Positions 10,008 to 20,977 of a stretch of DNA of 64,000 nucleotides are shown piece by piece. Under the pieces are notes generated by a model. That model worked only from the letters and a program-made list of their open reading frames with translations, searched no databases and was not told the DNA's origin. A program made the translations under genes and the position numbers. Positions within the stretch are counted from its first letter, which is position 1; each line of letters opens with the position of its first letter. This stretch comes from Rhynchopus sp. YZ270_cl-10 (Eukaryota > Euglenozoa > Diplonemea > Diplonemida > Diplonemidae): contig OZ037924.1 of the NCBI GenBank assembly GCA_964035575.1, positions 124,001 to 188,000 of the forward strand. Direction: 5' to 3'.

Positions 10008-10392
10008 AGTGTAAGGTGGTGGTCTGAGTAGAGGAGGGGGGTGTAGGAAAGAGGGGATGGGTAGTGTGGAGGGGAAAGGGGGGTGGGGCGGTAGGGGTGG
10101 TTGAAAAATGTTCGTAAAATGAAAAATTGGTTGGTTCTCTCTGTGTTGCTTTGGCTTTTGTTTTTCTTGCCGAAAAAAAGCATTTTAGTTTGATGTTTAA
10201 CTGCAAAAGATAAGGAGAAGCAAGATTGCTTTAAACTTTGCTGAGTATCTAGACTTATTATCTTCTCTTTTGGCTAACGCTCCTTTGTGGAAACAAGAAA
10301 AAAAGGGAGGGGTGGTAGGGGAGGGGTTTGTCTTTTTTTTTTTTTTTTGTAATAGTCCTCGTTTGTGTTGCGTTTGTTGTGAAACGAACGCA

Positions 10393-10431
<39 letters not shown>

Positions 10432-11347
10432 GAAATAATAAAACAGAACCAGGCCTCGTTTTGCTTTTTTAGTCGCCTTTAAAATATAGCAGTGGCAATT
10501 CATAGCAGTGTGTGTAACTCTTCGCGGTGCGGGGTGGTAGAATGACAACACAAATGACATGTCATATGACAACCTTATTGCATGTGAGATGTCTTGCGAC
10601 AGTCATTTTTTGCGTTGTTAATGACGTGTGTTTGGTGGAGTGGGGGAAGGGGGGCAAATATTGGCAAACTATCTCTCACTCACTCATGTGTGGAAGCCAC
10701 TGAAAAGCTCCCACACACTCATAAATACACTTGTTTTTATGTAATGTACATAAAGGTGGCATACACAAGGGGTTATGTAACATATGTAACATAGGTAACA
10801 GGTCACGTACCCCCCTTGGCTGTACCTGCTGCTTGGTTGGTTCTACAATTGTGCTAACATTGCACACTCACCCCCGTCCCCCACTTTTTGCACCGGAAGG
10901 CGCAAAAATATACAGAGAAAATATGAGATGAAATGGAGAAAACATCTTGAAAAAAAATAACTTTTTTTTTTTGAAGGATGATACTCAGCCTCTAGAAAGG
11001 GCGTGACAGTGAAATGTGGAAGGAAGCAATTCATATACTCGTTCTAATATAGAGAACGGGGGGGAAGGAGAAAATCAACCCGGTATGGGGGGACTATGTG
11101 GGTAAATATACATGGGTGTTGGGTGTGCAAAATCTTCAACTTTTTTGTTTTGTTTTTTGCTATTTTGCAGTGATGAAATTCCACAAAAACGGATGTTGCA
11201 AAGGAAACATTTTATCTCCACTTTTTTTTTTTAGAATTTTCCCCCACGAAAATTACAACGTTTTTTTCCACCCCCTTTTTTTTTCCAAAAAATATAGTTA
11301 ACTTATAGATAACCATGCCCTCCTCCTCCTCCTCCTCCTCCCCCTCC
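10008..11347. other. Intergenic spacer with GA microsatellite
   Basis: No gene seen. Contains a plus-strand GA repeat (about 10395-10432), T and A homopolymers, a small dyad-rich stretch around 10545-10600 (ATGACATGTCATATGACA) and a short array of GTAACATA-like units near 10775-10800. Confidence 0.65.
10024..10026 (-). promoter_or_regulatory. Predicted spliced-leader acceptor AG for the glycosidase
   Basis: On the minus strand a pyrimidine-rich tract ends in CTACTCAG 17 nt before the ATG at 10007. It is the only AG between the tract and the start codon. Trans-splicing is inferred from the one-directional gene order. Confidence 0.5.
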
Positions 11348-14300
11348 CTATACATCTTGCGCACCATCTTCTACATTATCCTGAATGGCACCCTTCGCGA
11401 CAACGGGACTGGCGATTTTACCAACCTGCTGTTTACTGGGCTCAACGTTGTCTTGGTACTGCTTGGGCACCTCGACCCCTTCCACTGCGACGGAGCGCGA
11501 CGAGAGCCGCCTGCGTGGCGCGTTGCTGAGACGCTTCGGGAGGAGCGGGCCGAAGTACTCATAGTCCCTACCCAGCTTCACAAGACTGATCACGACTCTG
11601 GTGTGCGACTGCTCCGCATTCCACATCAGCTTGTTGAAGGCAAGCTTCTCTGATGAGTTAATTGTATGCCTAAACATGTCTTCGGCGGACACCAAACGCT
11701 CTGCCGCTGACATCTTCGGCGTTGTGGTGTTCTTTGCGTGGGTGTGCGTGATGTAGTGGCTCCGCTTGCGCACTCCGCCTGCCCCTCTAGGATACCTCTC
11801 TGAGAAGAGACTCCGGAGGTCGAAGAACTCCCCGTAGGACTGCCCTTTGACCTCGGCGCGACCTTCTTCTTCACTGCGGAGGAGCGTATTGAGGTCACGG
11901 TTGAAGACGCCTGCTGCGCGAATGCTTTTGCGTGGTTCTCTTTCCTTCTCCAAGGCAGCAGCTTCGCGGGTTGAGGTAAGAAGCGTCGCACGCTCCAGAT
12001 CACATCGCAACGCAAGCCGTGCAAGCTTTTCCTCCTCCTGCAATGCGGTGATGACCTCAAAGCTTTCAATGTTGAACAGCAGGAAGATCTCGTGTACACG
12101 GAAGGCCCGCTTCGATTCGTCTTCCTCTGCATCCAGAACACTGCGTTTGATTGCATACCGCAGGTCCGTGCCTGCCTGTCGCCACACCTCCTCCTCTTCC
12201 CGTGTGAGCTCTCCCCTTAGCCGTATCTCAAGCGATTCGGTCACCTCAAAAGTGGCAGTTATGCTGTTCAGCATCTCCTTCTGAAGCAAAGGGAGAATGT
12301 CGTCGCGATAAGGTGTGTGCAGGTTGTGTGCAAAGTCGTGCTGCTCTGTGGCGAGCAGGTCTGTGCGGGTGCGGTTCTCGGAGGACTCAAGAGTTAGGTG
12401 TGGATGCAAAATGTGTGTGGTGTGTTCCGATTCTTCGTGTACGGCCTGAAAAAAAAGGGAATGTTTCGGATGGGTGTGAAAAGGGGTATACCTCATTCCG
12501 CTTGTTGCGCTCGGCATCTTCCAGCTTCAGCAGGCGGATTGTGTATTTCTTTGTTACCTTCGCGGTTTCAAAGTTTTTCTGAAAAAAAAGAATGTTTTTG
12601 GTCCTCCTTATCCGATACCACAATAGGGTGTAGCTTCTTCGTACACTTGAAAGTGAACCCTTTTTTAAAAAACATATCTCGAAAACCAGGGAGGGCACCC
12701 ATACCAACTGTATCAACGTCTCCCTCTCTTCGATGACCAATGATTCCCGCACCTTCTGCTCGCCCTCCTCTACCTCTAGCAGGTCCGCACGCAGGGAGCC
12801 GAGGGGTTTATCACGCCTATGCGTGACAAGCAAGGCAACGTAGCTCGCGTCCTCTTCCTGCTCTACAAGGAGACGGGCGTAGGGCTCTGTCGCAGCTTCT
12901 GCAAAGGCAGCACATTCTTGTAGCACGACATGTGACCGAGGCACGGATTCTTCTTCAAACATCTGCATCTGTGCGTGATGATGTGCATAGGTTTGTTGCA
13001 GCTCCCTGTAGACACAACCCTCATCGGCATAGACCACCATGCGTACAGCCTCCTCCGCAAGGCACATCTCCTCCACAGCAAGCGATGTGTGTATGTAGTT
13101 GCGCTGTCTCGTCTCCTCCAAAAGGACGTCGCCAAGAGCGTTGTGTGTCGCGTCCGCCGCAGCGCTGCAGACGGCATCGTACGCGGCCTGCTCGTGTACT
13201 CTGCAGTCGTTGCGTCCGGCGGACTCAAAGCATTGCAGACCCTCGCCCGCCTCGTCACCCTCAATGCACATCCTCTGGAGTGCCTCTACCTCACAGCACA
13301 GTGCAGGGTATGGTGCTGAGGCAGCTTCAACACAGTCGCTACGAGCGGCAGCTTCTTCGGCCTCAAGCGAGGCACGCTCCGCAGGGTGGTGGGAGGTGTC
13401 TGGGACGGGCTCGGACTCGGGTTCGGGGGTGGCTTCGGGTTGCTCTGGTACTACTGCTTCCTCAGGTGGTGGTACAACCTTCTCCTCCTCCTCCTCTTTC
13501 TCCTCCTCCGCGGGCGCTGGCGTCTCCTCCTGGACTGCCTCCGCCTGCGGTGGTTCCGGTGTGGGTTCCTCCACTGGAGGAGGTGGTGGAGTCTCCTGGG
13601 CAGTCGGGGGCTCTTGCTGTGTCTCCGTAGGTGTGTCCAGCACGGTGCGCTCTGTGCTGCAGCAGTGCAGAAGGCCTGTCCGTTCTGTGTCCTCCTCGGC
13701 AGCAAGGAGAGTGGCGCAGTGTGTCTCCTGCATGGCCAGCAGCTCGGTGTGGTGTGTGTGCTGCAGGTATGTGCGTGAGAGAAGCTCGGTGTTGTCAGCG
13801 TGGAGAGCTTCTACGGTACACCGCTCCTCTGTTTCTTGTGAGGCGAGCTGGTCGCGACGTGTTGTCTCTTCCTGGGAGAAGTCAGCCAGCATGCGTTCGC
13901 TGTCGACGAAGCAGAGGTGCGCTCTTTGGAGGGCAGTGCGGTCCTGCACTTCACAAACCTCGCAGTGCTGTCTGTGGTGCGTCTCCTGCAGGTCTGACAG
14001 CAGCTCTGCTTCGTATTGCTGTGCGAGCTGGCCGCGCCGTGTTGTCTCTTCTTGGGAGAACTCAGCCAGCATGCGTTCGCCGTCGACAGCGCAGAGGTGC
14101 GCCCTTTGGAGGGCAGCGCGGTCCTCGACCTCCTCCGCCTCACATAGAAGTCTGGGGTGCGTCTCCTGCAGGTCGAAGAGCTCCGTTTCGCACTGTTGTG
14201 CGATCTCCGCTGCGGGGTGCAGGGATGCGGAGAAGAGGTGGAGACAGTCGTGCTCACGGTGGAGGTCTGCTTGGGCGTGGTGCTCTTCAGCCTCGAGGAG

Positions 14301-17300
14301 CTCGTGTTGCTGTGTTGCATCTGCTTCGAGGGCGGCCAGGGCAGCAGCGGCGTCTGCAGAGCTGTCGGTGATGCGCTGTATGGCGTTGTGGACGTCCTCC
14401 CGCTCGCGCACCTCATCGATGGCGACGACGTGGCGTGCAGATGCCTCCTCCAGCAGTACGTAGTCCACGACCTCCTGTTCCATGAGCAGCAGCAGCGGAC
14501 ACAGCATCGCCTCTGAGACAGAGGCAACGAACACCGCATGTCGCGCTACGCCTTCGTCGTCGCAGATGCGCTGCTTCGCGTTGGCCACCTGCACAGCACC
14601 CCCGTCAGAGGCACTCCATTGTGTGCAAAGCTCCGGCGCCACAGGAAACTCATCTACACTACAGTGCACAGACCTCGCGGCAGAGGCAGCTGTGCTTACC
14701 TCGCCAGCGGGCACAACGATGTAGTGTCCTTCCGACTTCTTCACCAGCAGCCGATGTGGCGTGGCGTCCGTTTGCTGCGCCCATTCCCCAAACCCGCTGG
14801 CCCATTGGCTTGTCGGAAGCAAAACGTACACCCCGGATATGCTGCTGTCAGGGGCGGAGATGTGCAGCGGGCTGGTGTAGTTCTGGTAGTTCTTAATCTG
14901 CAAGCGAGCACGGTGCCTGCGGAACATACATTGAATGCGAACCGATGCCCACGTCGCGCGTTTCATCTTCACAACACGCATGCTGCGGCGCATCTTGTCA
15001 GCGTCAGTGGAGCCACCCTCAGGAGCAGACGTCAGTTTGAACGGATCGTCGTCACCAGCTTGGAAGTCCCCCGACAGAACCAAAGCCTCTGTGAACAGTG
15101 CCTCCGACTCGGCCCACATCTTCGGGTCGTTCTCATAATACAGCAACGACGCGAGGTTGTTCTTGGCAGAAACGCGTCGTGCGTCGTCCACATCCTCTGC
15201 AAGCTCCACCTCCTGCATGACAGAGCGGTACAGCTCAATTGCCTCCTGCCTCCTACCAGGCCCCTGCTGGTGCACGCACACCCCCAGATTGCTTTTTGTT
15301 GTCAGTGCCTCGCGTGAGTTGACGCCGTCCAGCAGACGTACGGCCTCTTTTAAGCACTGCTCGCTTTCGGCGTGCTGTTGTGTCTCAAGCAAGGAGGCGC
15401 CCGCATCTGAGAGAAGACACCCAACGTGCTCAATGCCGTCCCGTTGTGCTGCCGTTGCCGCGCTGTTTGTTGCCTGCACGGCGTCGAGGATGGTGTCGAT
15501 TTTGTGATCGGGGAAGACTGCGTTGTACAGCGGCCAGACACGGTGCGGCTGCGCACTGTCAATCGCAGTGGAGATGACGTAGGCGCAGGCACGCACATCA
15601 ACGAGCACTGCCGCCACTGCGTTCGACAGTGCGGTGTCGGCGTCGGTGTCCACAGACGCACCCAGCTCCTTGGCCACCTCCTTGAGGAGTGTGTCTACGT
15701 CGCTGGCGGCCTCACTGAAGTAGCACAGCGCAGCGGCAGCAGTGATCTGCGAGAGCGCACCCTGCTTGGCCTGCCGTCTTGCGTCCAGCGACTGTCGGAT
15801 CTGCACCTCTGTGACCAAAGACGCAGGCGTCGTGGCGTACGGTGAGGGCAGGCTTCGGGCACGCTTCAAGAACACCTCCGCCAGGGCACCCGGATCGCAC
15901 GCAAGAAGCCGTGCATGAGAGCTCGACCCAGCCGCAGCAGCGCTCCTCTGTGAGATGGTCACAAACGATGTCGGCACCCCACCCTGCGTTGCCGCACCCA
16001 CTAACCCCACGAAACGCCGCTTCATCGCCTTCAGCAGCTCGCTCGAAAGCTTGACCCGCGCAAAGTCGTTCCCAAAGCGCTCTGCAGCAAACCCACAGAC
16101 GTCGTTATACCAAAAGTCTTTGTCACGCGTCTTCAGGATCACCCCGGCCTCGTGGAGCTGCCCGCTTCCGTCACAGCCTGCAGCGTTGCGCAGCCACACC
16201 TCTGTGCACGCGACGGCCATGCACTCCACAAAAAGCACCTTCCGCACGATGTGCAACGTCGCCTCTGCGAGGCCAGCAGTCTGAGCAAAGGAGGTGCTCC
16301 CAGTAGCCTCGAAGAGAAGCCCTAGGGTATCGCATCGCTGCCTCTCCGTCGCAAACCCTGCACCAAGGCATGTGTGCAGAGCCTCGCATGCATCCTCTAG
16401 GCCCTCCAGGAGCAGCCCGCCTTCATCGCTGTTCCTCCCTGACACGTCAACTGCCTTGCAAAAGGCAAGTAGTGCGAGAAGTGCTTGCGGGACGTCTTGC
16501 TCCTGTACACTGCCGTGGTATGACTCCACAGAGGCATGTAAAGGAAGGACGTATACCGCGCCAGCACCGCTCACTGCGACGTTGAGAAAGGCAGTGTCCG
16601 TGTCCGGGCTGAGATAGGAGCACTCATGGCGCAGCATGGTTTCAAAGCTTGCCACCACAAAAGACCCCTCCGGCTGTGCTGGGAGAAGCTTTTCGCTGGG
16701 GATGGGCACGCAGACGTAGGAGTGCAGGCCGTGCTTGACCTGGCAGCAGGCGGGGATGTGGATCGCGGTGAAGCCAAACCCGGTGCCTTGCGGGATCTTC
16801 TTGAAGTGACGCCCCATGGCGTGCAGCGAGGCGGCCGCTGCTTGGAGGAAGGTGTCGGTGCTGCGGGGGCAGCGTAGGAAGAGCATGTCTTTGTGTGTCG
16901 CGATCTGGAGGGATGCGACAGATGCGACCACGTGCCCGCCGCCAGCAAGCTCTGCACGGGCCTCCTCCGACAGCGCATAGGAGAAGACGTTGTCCTTGAC
17001 GTAGGAGGAGCAGACCCCCTCCATGGACTCGTAGACAGCGTTGATGGCGTCGAACCACGTCTGCTCTTCAGAAGGTGTGATCGGTTTGCGCATCATGTCC
17101 GCAAAGGCGCTGCAGAGTCTGCCCGAGGAGGCGCCCGACGCAGTGCGGAAGCTGGTGTTGACGCTGTCGACAGCGGCCAGCACCGCACCCCGCTGAGACG
17201 CCGTCAGTGCAGACAGCGTGTCTGTGCCCTTCCCACCCCACTGCAGGGCGGAGATGCCTTCCGTAGGTGTGTCGCCTCGTGCTGCCCAGCTCGTCTCCCA

Positions 17301-17426
17301 TGTGAGCGGCTCCTGCACAGAAAGCTCGCGTCGCTGCTCCACCGCCGCCTGAGCCCATTTTACAAGCGTGTCATGTCTGAAGGCACACCCCTCATCGGTC
17401 TGCACCAGACTCACACCTGTACCCAT
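11348..17426 (-). CDS. Large TPR/IQ/coiled-coil protein, 1968 residues, three exons
   Basis: I do not recognise the family. Exons are 17426-12705, 12578-12492 and 12445-11348, all in phase 0. The introns are 126 and only 46 nt (GTATGG...CAG, GTATAC...CAG). Residues 1-620 form a globular Ala/Ser/Leu-rich region of unknown fold. TPR-like helices follow at about 690-790 (LTTKSNLGVCVHQQG, VSAKNNLASLLYYEND). An IQ motif sits near 834 (ASVRIQCMFRRHRARLQ), suggesting calmodulin binding. A long Glu/His/Gln-rich helical region spans about 1000-1260 and contains a near-repeated segment (RTALQRAHLC..D.ERMLA.FSQEETTRR occurs twice). A Pro/Glu-rich linker lies at about 1270-1340, then another helical region, then an Arg-rich helical C-terminus. 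Length and composition suggest a cytoskeletal or flagellar scaffold; this is inference. A candidate acceptor (CACACCCAG) lies upstream of the ATG. Confidence 0.82.
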
Positions 17427-17893
17427 GGTCTCGTCGGGGATGTGGTTTGGAGTGGAATTGTGGTAGTCTGGGTGTGGTGAGGTGGGTGGTGGTGGAGGGG
17501 GTGGTGAAAAGTCGCGTAAAATGAAGTGTGTTTACTTTATTTGTTAGGATCTGCTTTGTGCAGGTTCCCTTTTGCGAATTATATTTACGATCTTGTATCA
17601 CCACAAATGTGCCGTCCTGTATGCGCCAAACTAAGCTGTTTGCATAACAGAACGTAGCTCCTCTCCAGATAGTGAGTGCGGCTTTGCACCAACACATGAG
17701 GCCAATAGCGTAGCTTCAAAAAGCCCCAGAAGGTTGAAAATATTTTTTGTTGAGTTATAGACAGAAACGTATCCCGCCACAAGGTTGAAATAATTTGAAA
17801 AATAAATGTGACACACTGGTCCTGTTAAATCCTTTCACATAAAACCCCATAAGACGTTACTGAAACATTACGTTGCACAGAGACAACAGTCCT
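17427..17893. other. Intergenic spacer
   Basis: Nothing gene-like is visible. It includes the pyrimidine-rich leader of the gene to the left and AT-rich sequence. Confidence 0.6.
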
Positions 17894-18346
17894 CTAGAGG
17901 AGGAGTGCGGTCAGCCTTGCGCCGAAGCACAGGTTCACAGTCAGTCCAGCCACGTAGGACAGTGCACGGAACGGCTGGACCGCGAGCAGGTACGTGACAA
18001 AGTGGATGAGACGCATGGCTGCGAAGACCTTCAGCATCAGGACGTCCTTGTCGTTCGCCTTCCCGGAGAGGCCAAGCATCAGTGCCATGGCAAGCAGCTG
18101 CGGCTCGTTCTCAAGCGAGTTCGACACACACCCCTGCAGCCTTGCCATGTCCTGTGGGGGTCCGTAGGCACCAAGCAGCACCTTGAACAGTGCTGCCAGA
18201 GGGGCAGGGATGTCTGTGCTGTCCTCACTCACCTTGTACGACGACGTCAGCAGGCGGGTGCGGATCGTGAGAAGGTGTGTCACGGCAAGCTTCAGTCCGA
18301 GAAGCCCAGTCACTCCTGCGACAGTGTTCATGTATGTGTTCGACAT
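17894..18346 (-). CDS. MAPEG family membrane protein (microsomal glutathione transferase / PGE synthase type)
   Basis: A single-exon protein of 150 residues, the usual MAPEG length, with four hydrophobic segments (about residues 8-27, 55-72, 88-105, 125-147). The family signature is clear: R-x-N-x-LEN-like (RLQGCVSNSLENEPQLLAMA), then a second Arg-His pair (RLIHFVTYL) and P-x-RALSY near the last helix, as in MGST1 and microsomal prostaglandin E synthase. These proteins are trimeric ER or organelle membrane enzymes. They conjugate glutathione to hydrophobic electrophiles or reduce lipid hydroperoxides. The exact substrate cannot be read. The start is the first ATG; a minus-strand CATCAG acceptor lies about 40 nt upstream. 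It sits between unrelated genes. Confidence 0.85.
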   Translation of the reverse strand: MSNTYMNTVAGVTGLLGLKLAVTHLLTIRTRLLTSSYKVSEDSTDIPAPLAALFKVLLGAYGPPQDMARLQGCVSNSLENEPQLLAMALMLGLSGKANDKDVLMLKVFAAMRLIHFVTYLLAVQPFRALSYVAGLTVNLCFGARLTALLL

Positions 18347-18838
18347 TGTGGGTGTGGTGTTTGGTGTTTGGTGTTGTGTCTGATGCGTTGTGTTGAGTTA
18401 TGTTGTGTTGTGGGATGCTGGGTCGACACAAGGAGAAAATGGTGTGGGGAAAATGTTTATCTTCTGAAGATGTGCCCATCACGGGTCACAGCGAGTTCTG
18501 TCATATCCCCAAGGGCAAAACACTTGCACACAGAGGAGAAAAGAAACGCCAGTTGGAATAAAAAGCAAGAAACAACAAAGTGAAAAAGAATAAACGTTGA
18601 CAGATGAACATGCCTCACGTACATACACATCTAATAGTTGCAAAACAAGAACAAGAAGACACCTCACAAAGAGAGCAGCACACATCACACACAGACAGGC
18701 AACGGCACTTCCTCGACTATTCAGTGAACATAAACTGGACCCGATTATACAAGGCGTGCACAAGCCTTCTGTTTCAGATAACACACAGCACTATTCAACA
18801 CCAGCACACACCACAGGATAGATACTCTATCGCTGTCT
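18347..18838. other. Intergenic spacer with one hairpin module
   Basis: No gene seen. A family D hairpin lies at 18596-18633. The rest is an AC-rich plus strand with no structure I could support. Confidence 0.6.
18596..18633 (+). repeat. Hairpin module, family D copy 1
   Basis: Leader GTTGAC then AGATG ... CACATCT as outer arms, with loop region CCTCACG. Same layout as other family D copies. Confidence 0.6.
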
Positions 18839-19609
18839 TCAAGCGTCTGGTGAGAGACACTTTGCAGTTCCGTCTGCCTGCACCTCACACTGCACACACC
18901 TCAGCAGGTCGCACGGGTTGGAGCAGCGGCCCTGGCCAGTCGAGTCGTTTGTGCAAGACGTCCCAACAGGGCAGGTCATCGCCTCACAGCCAACAGGGGG
19001 TGTGGGTGGGAATGGCGACACACACTTTGCAGTTCCGTCTGCCTGCACCTCACACTGCACACACTTCAGAAGGTCGCACGGGTTCGTGGGCGGGGTTGGA
19101 GGAGGCACGCACTTCCCATTGCCCTTGTCATCTTCGACGCAGTGCGCACATTCCATACTCCCACATCCAACAGGTGGCGGAATGCAGATACCCTCCCCTG
19201 TCTTGGGGTCGTTCTTGCAGTTCGCGCACCTCAACTGGTCGCAGCCAACAACAGGCGGCGACGGTGGCGTCGGTGAGGGGAACCACCACGACGGCAGGCA
19301 CAGTGCATGTCCGGCAAGCTCGTAGCACGTCCTCCCAGACCTGCACTGCGTCGCAGCACATCCCACCGGCAGCGGCTTGCACCATGCCTGGCTCCCAATA
19401 GCAACACACTCCGTCCCGGGCCCACACCGCACACCTGCGCAAGGACCAGGCGGCGGCGGTGGCGGCATACACGACGCCACACCCTCACTGTCCTCCACAC
19501 ACGGATAGAGTGCGGGACACACCGTCGCCTCACAGCCTGCTGTGTGCGGCGGGATCTGTGCCGAGGCCACCAACCCCATGCTTGCAACGAGCGACAGGCG
19601 CGACAGCAT
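18839..19609 (-). CDS. Secreted Cys-rich repeat protein (EGF-like spacing)
   Basis: 256 residues in one exon. The first ~17 residues (MLSRLSLVASMGLVASA) are a signal peptide. The mature part is a chain of about seven short modules with four to six cysteines each, separated by Pro-rich linkers (e.g. PPPPPPGP, PPTPPTNP). Typical module: C-x(3)-C-P...C...C, as in GCEATVCPALYPC and CAGVRCGPGTEC. Two modules are almost identical (CDLLKCVQCEVQADGTAKC and CDLLRCVQCEVQADGTAKC). The repeat is also visible in DNA at about 18855-18915 and 19027-19090, so unit number may vary. No transmembrane segment or GPI signal is seen. It is probably an extracellular matrix or surface-associated protein. The modules are EGF-like in spacing, but I cannot assign a named domain. 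Confidence 0.78.
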   Translation of the reverse strand: MLSRLSLVASMGLVASAQIPPHTAGCEATVCPALYPCVEDSEGVASCMPPPPPPGPCAGVRCGPGTECVAIGSQAWCKPLPVGCAATQCRSGRTCYELAGHALCLPSWWFPSPTPPSPPVVGCDQLRCANCKNDPKTGEGICIPPPVGCGSMECAHCVEDDKGNGKCVPPPTPPTNPCDLLKCVQCEVQADGTAKCVSPFPPTPPVGCEAMTCPVGTSCTNDSTGQGRCSNPCDLLRCVQCEVQADGTAKCLSPDA

Positions 19610-20355
19610 TGTTGACTCTCTTTGAAAGAAGGGGTGTAGAATCTGTGTGGGTGTAATAACGTTTCGGGCACACTATACTGATAAAAAAGATCATTTTTTT
19701 TTCTTTTCTTTTGAATCTATGAGAGTCTACTGCGAGACATGCAGCAAACAAGCCTTAGGCACATATCAAACGAGACATGATATGCGAAAAGTCTCCTGCC
19801 CAGCCCCAAACTAGCACTATAGCTCCTCGGTGCAATGTGTCAAACGAAACCACGGCAACACAAGAAATCTAGAGTTGTCGTGAAAATATGCCCTTATCTG
19901 CACTCTTATCGTTCTGTGCAGTGTCGAATGGATGTGGGGCACCTATAGCTATAGCCATTTCCCCCACCTGCACCATCTGTTACTTTGTTGTTGTGGGGAG
20001 GCATTTGTTGAAAATAATCGATCCCCATCTCGAAAAAAAAAAGGGTAAAGTGTGCACGCCATTTGTTGCTGCTGTCGTTTTTTTTTTCTTCTTCCCCCAC
20101 CCGCATTATTATTTCTCTTAGTGTTCGTGCCCAAAAACACGAAAATTTCAAAAAGGCTTCGCTTAAAACGAAGAGACGTGGAACCCACCCAGGTGGTGTG
20201 CTGAGGCACACCCGAGAGCTTTTGAAGCATACACAATCACCGCCAGAGAAGCAGTGGCAAAAAATCTAGACTTCTACAGTCAGAGAAGGAAACGTGAAGT
20301 TCATAGTGCCCAAAGGTACGAGAGTGAGCAAATCTTGGGGAGGGGGACGCAAATA

Positions 20356-20395
20356 AAAGTGACGTTGATAGTGCCAACGCCTCTGGGACTCACTC
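20356..20395 (+). repeat. Hairpin module, family B copy 1 (short)
   Basis: GACGTTGATAGTGCCAACGC followed by CTCTGGGAC. It matches the 5' half of the longer family B copies at 44432 and 35863. Confidence 0.55.
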
Positions 20396-20457
20396 AACCG
20401 ACAACTCATGTGTTATCACACCCTGCAGTGTTGCGCATGGCGAGTACAAAAAAAAAA

Positions 20458-20500
20458 TTCAAAGATTACCCCAAACCTCTCGTGTTTAGTCAACTTTGAA
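20458..20500 (+). repeat. Hairpin module, family A copy 2
   Basis: Outer arms TTCAAAG and CTTTGAA, inner AAAC / GTTT around CTCTCGT. Arm sequences differ from copy 1 but still pair, which is compensatory change. Confidence 0.7.
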
Positions 20501-20977
20501 GGCGCTTTACCTGCATCCACAATTTTTCAAAGAGCTGAGATGAACCGCAGCCCTTAATCTGAATTAACGAGAAAATGTCATTCAAACTACAATAATAAAG
20601 AGACGTTGAAAACAATATGCAAAACATCACGGTAGGACACCGAAGACGAAAGGCACATTAGCGTTGCTTGGGTTATTTCCTTTTGAAGGGGTTTATGGTA
20701 TCTAAAATATTGGGGAAAATGGGATTTTCAAAAAGCAAGAAAAAATGGCTTCTAAATAGCACTATCATTGAGATCTAAACCTCTCTCTTTGAAACACACA
20801 CATTTTTTTTTTTTTTTTGGCTATATTCTGCGCAAGAATCACTCCTATTTTATCAAAACACACAAAACTGTGCAATTTTTTTTTTCTTTTTTTCCAGCTC
20901 GTAGGAACCTATGCTCAATTGCTTTTCAACATATACAATGAGAGTAATGCATTTCTTTGCCACACCCTACTTACTAC

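Larger units (their letters stand above)
19610..20977. other. Intergenic spacer with hairpin modules
   Basis: No gene seen in 1.37 kb. Contains family B-like copies at about 20288-20330 (degenerate) and 20356-20395, a family A copy at 20458-20500, and long A and T runs. Confidence 0.65.

Noticed and set aside
13099-14463. Ser/Ala-rich plus-strand frame (454 codons)
   Set aside because: Antisense of the Glu/Gln-rich coiled-coil region, where repetitive GC-rich codons keep several frames open.
17894-18346. PEX11-type peroxisome or glycosome protein
   Set aside because: The LEN, RLIHF and P-x-RALSY motifs fit MAPEG. PEX11 lacks them and is longer.
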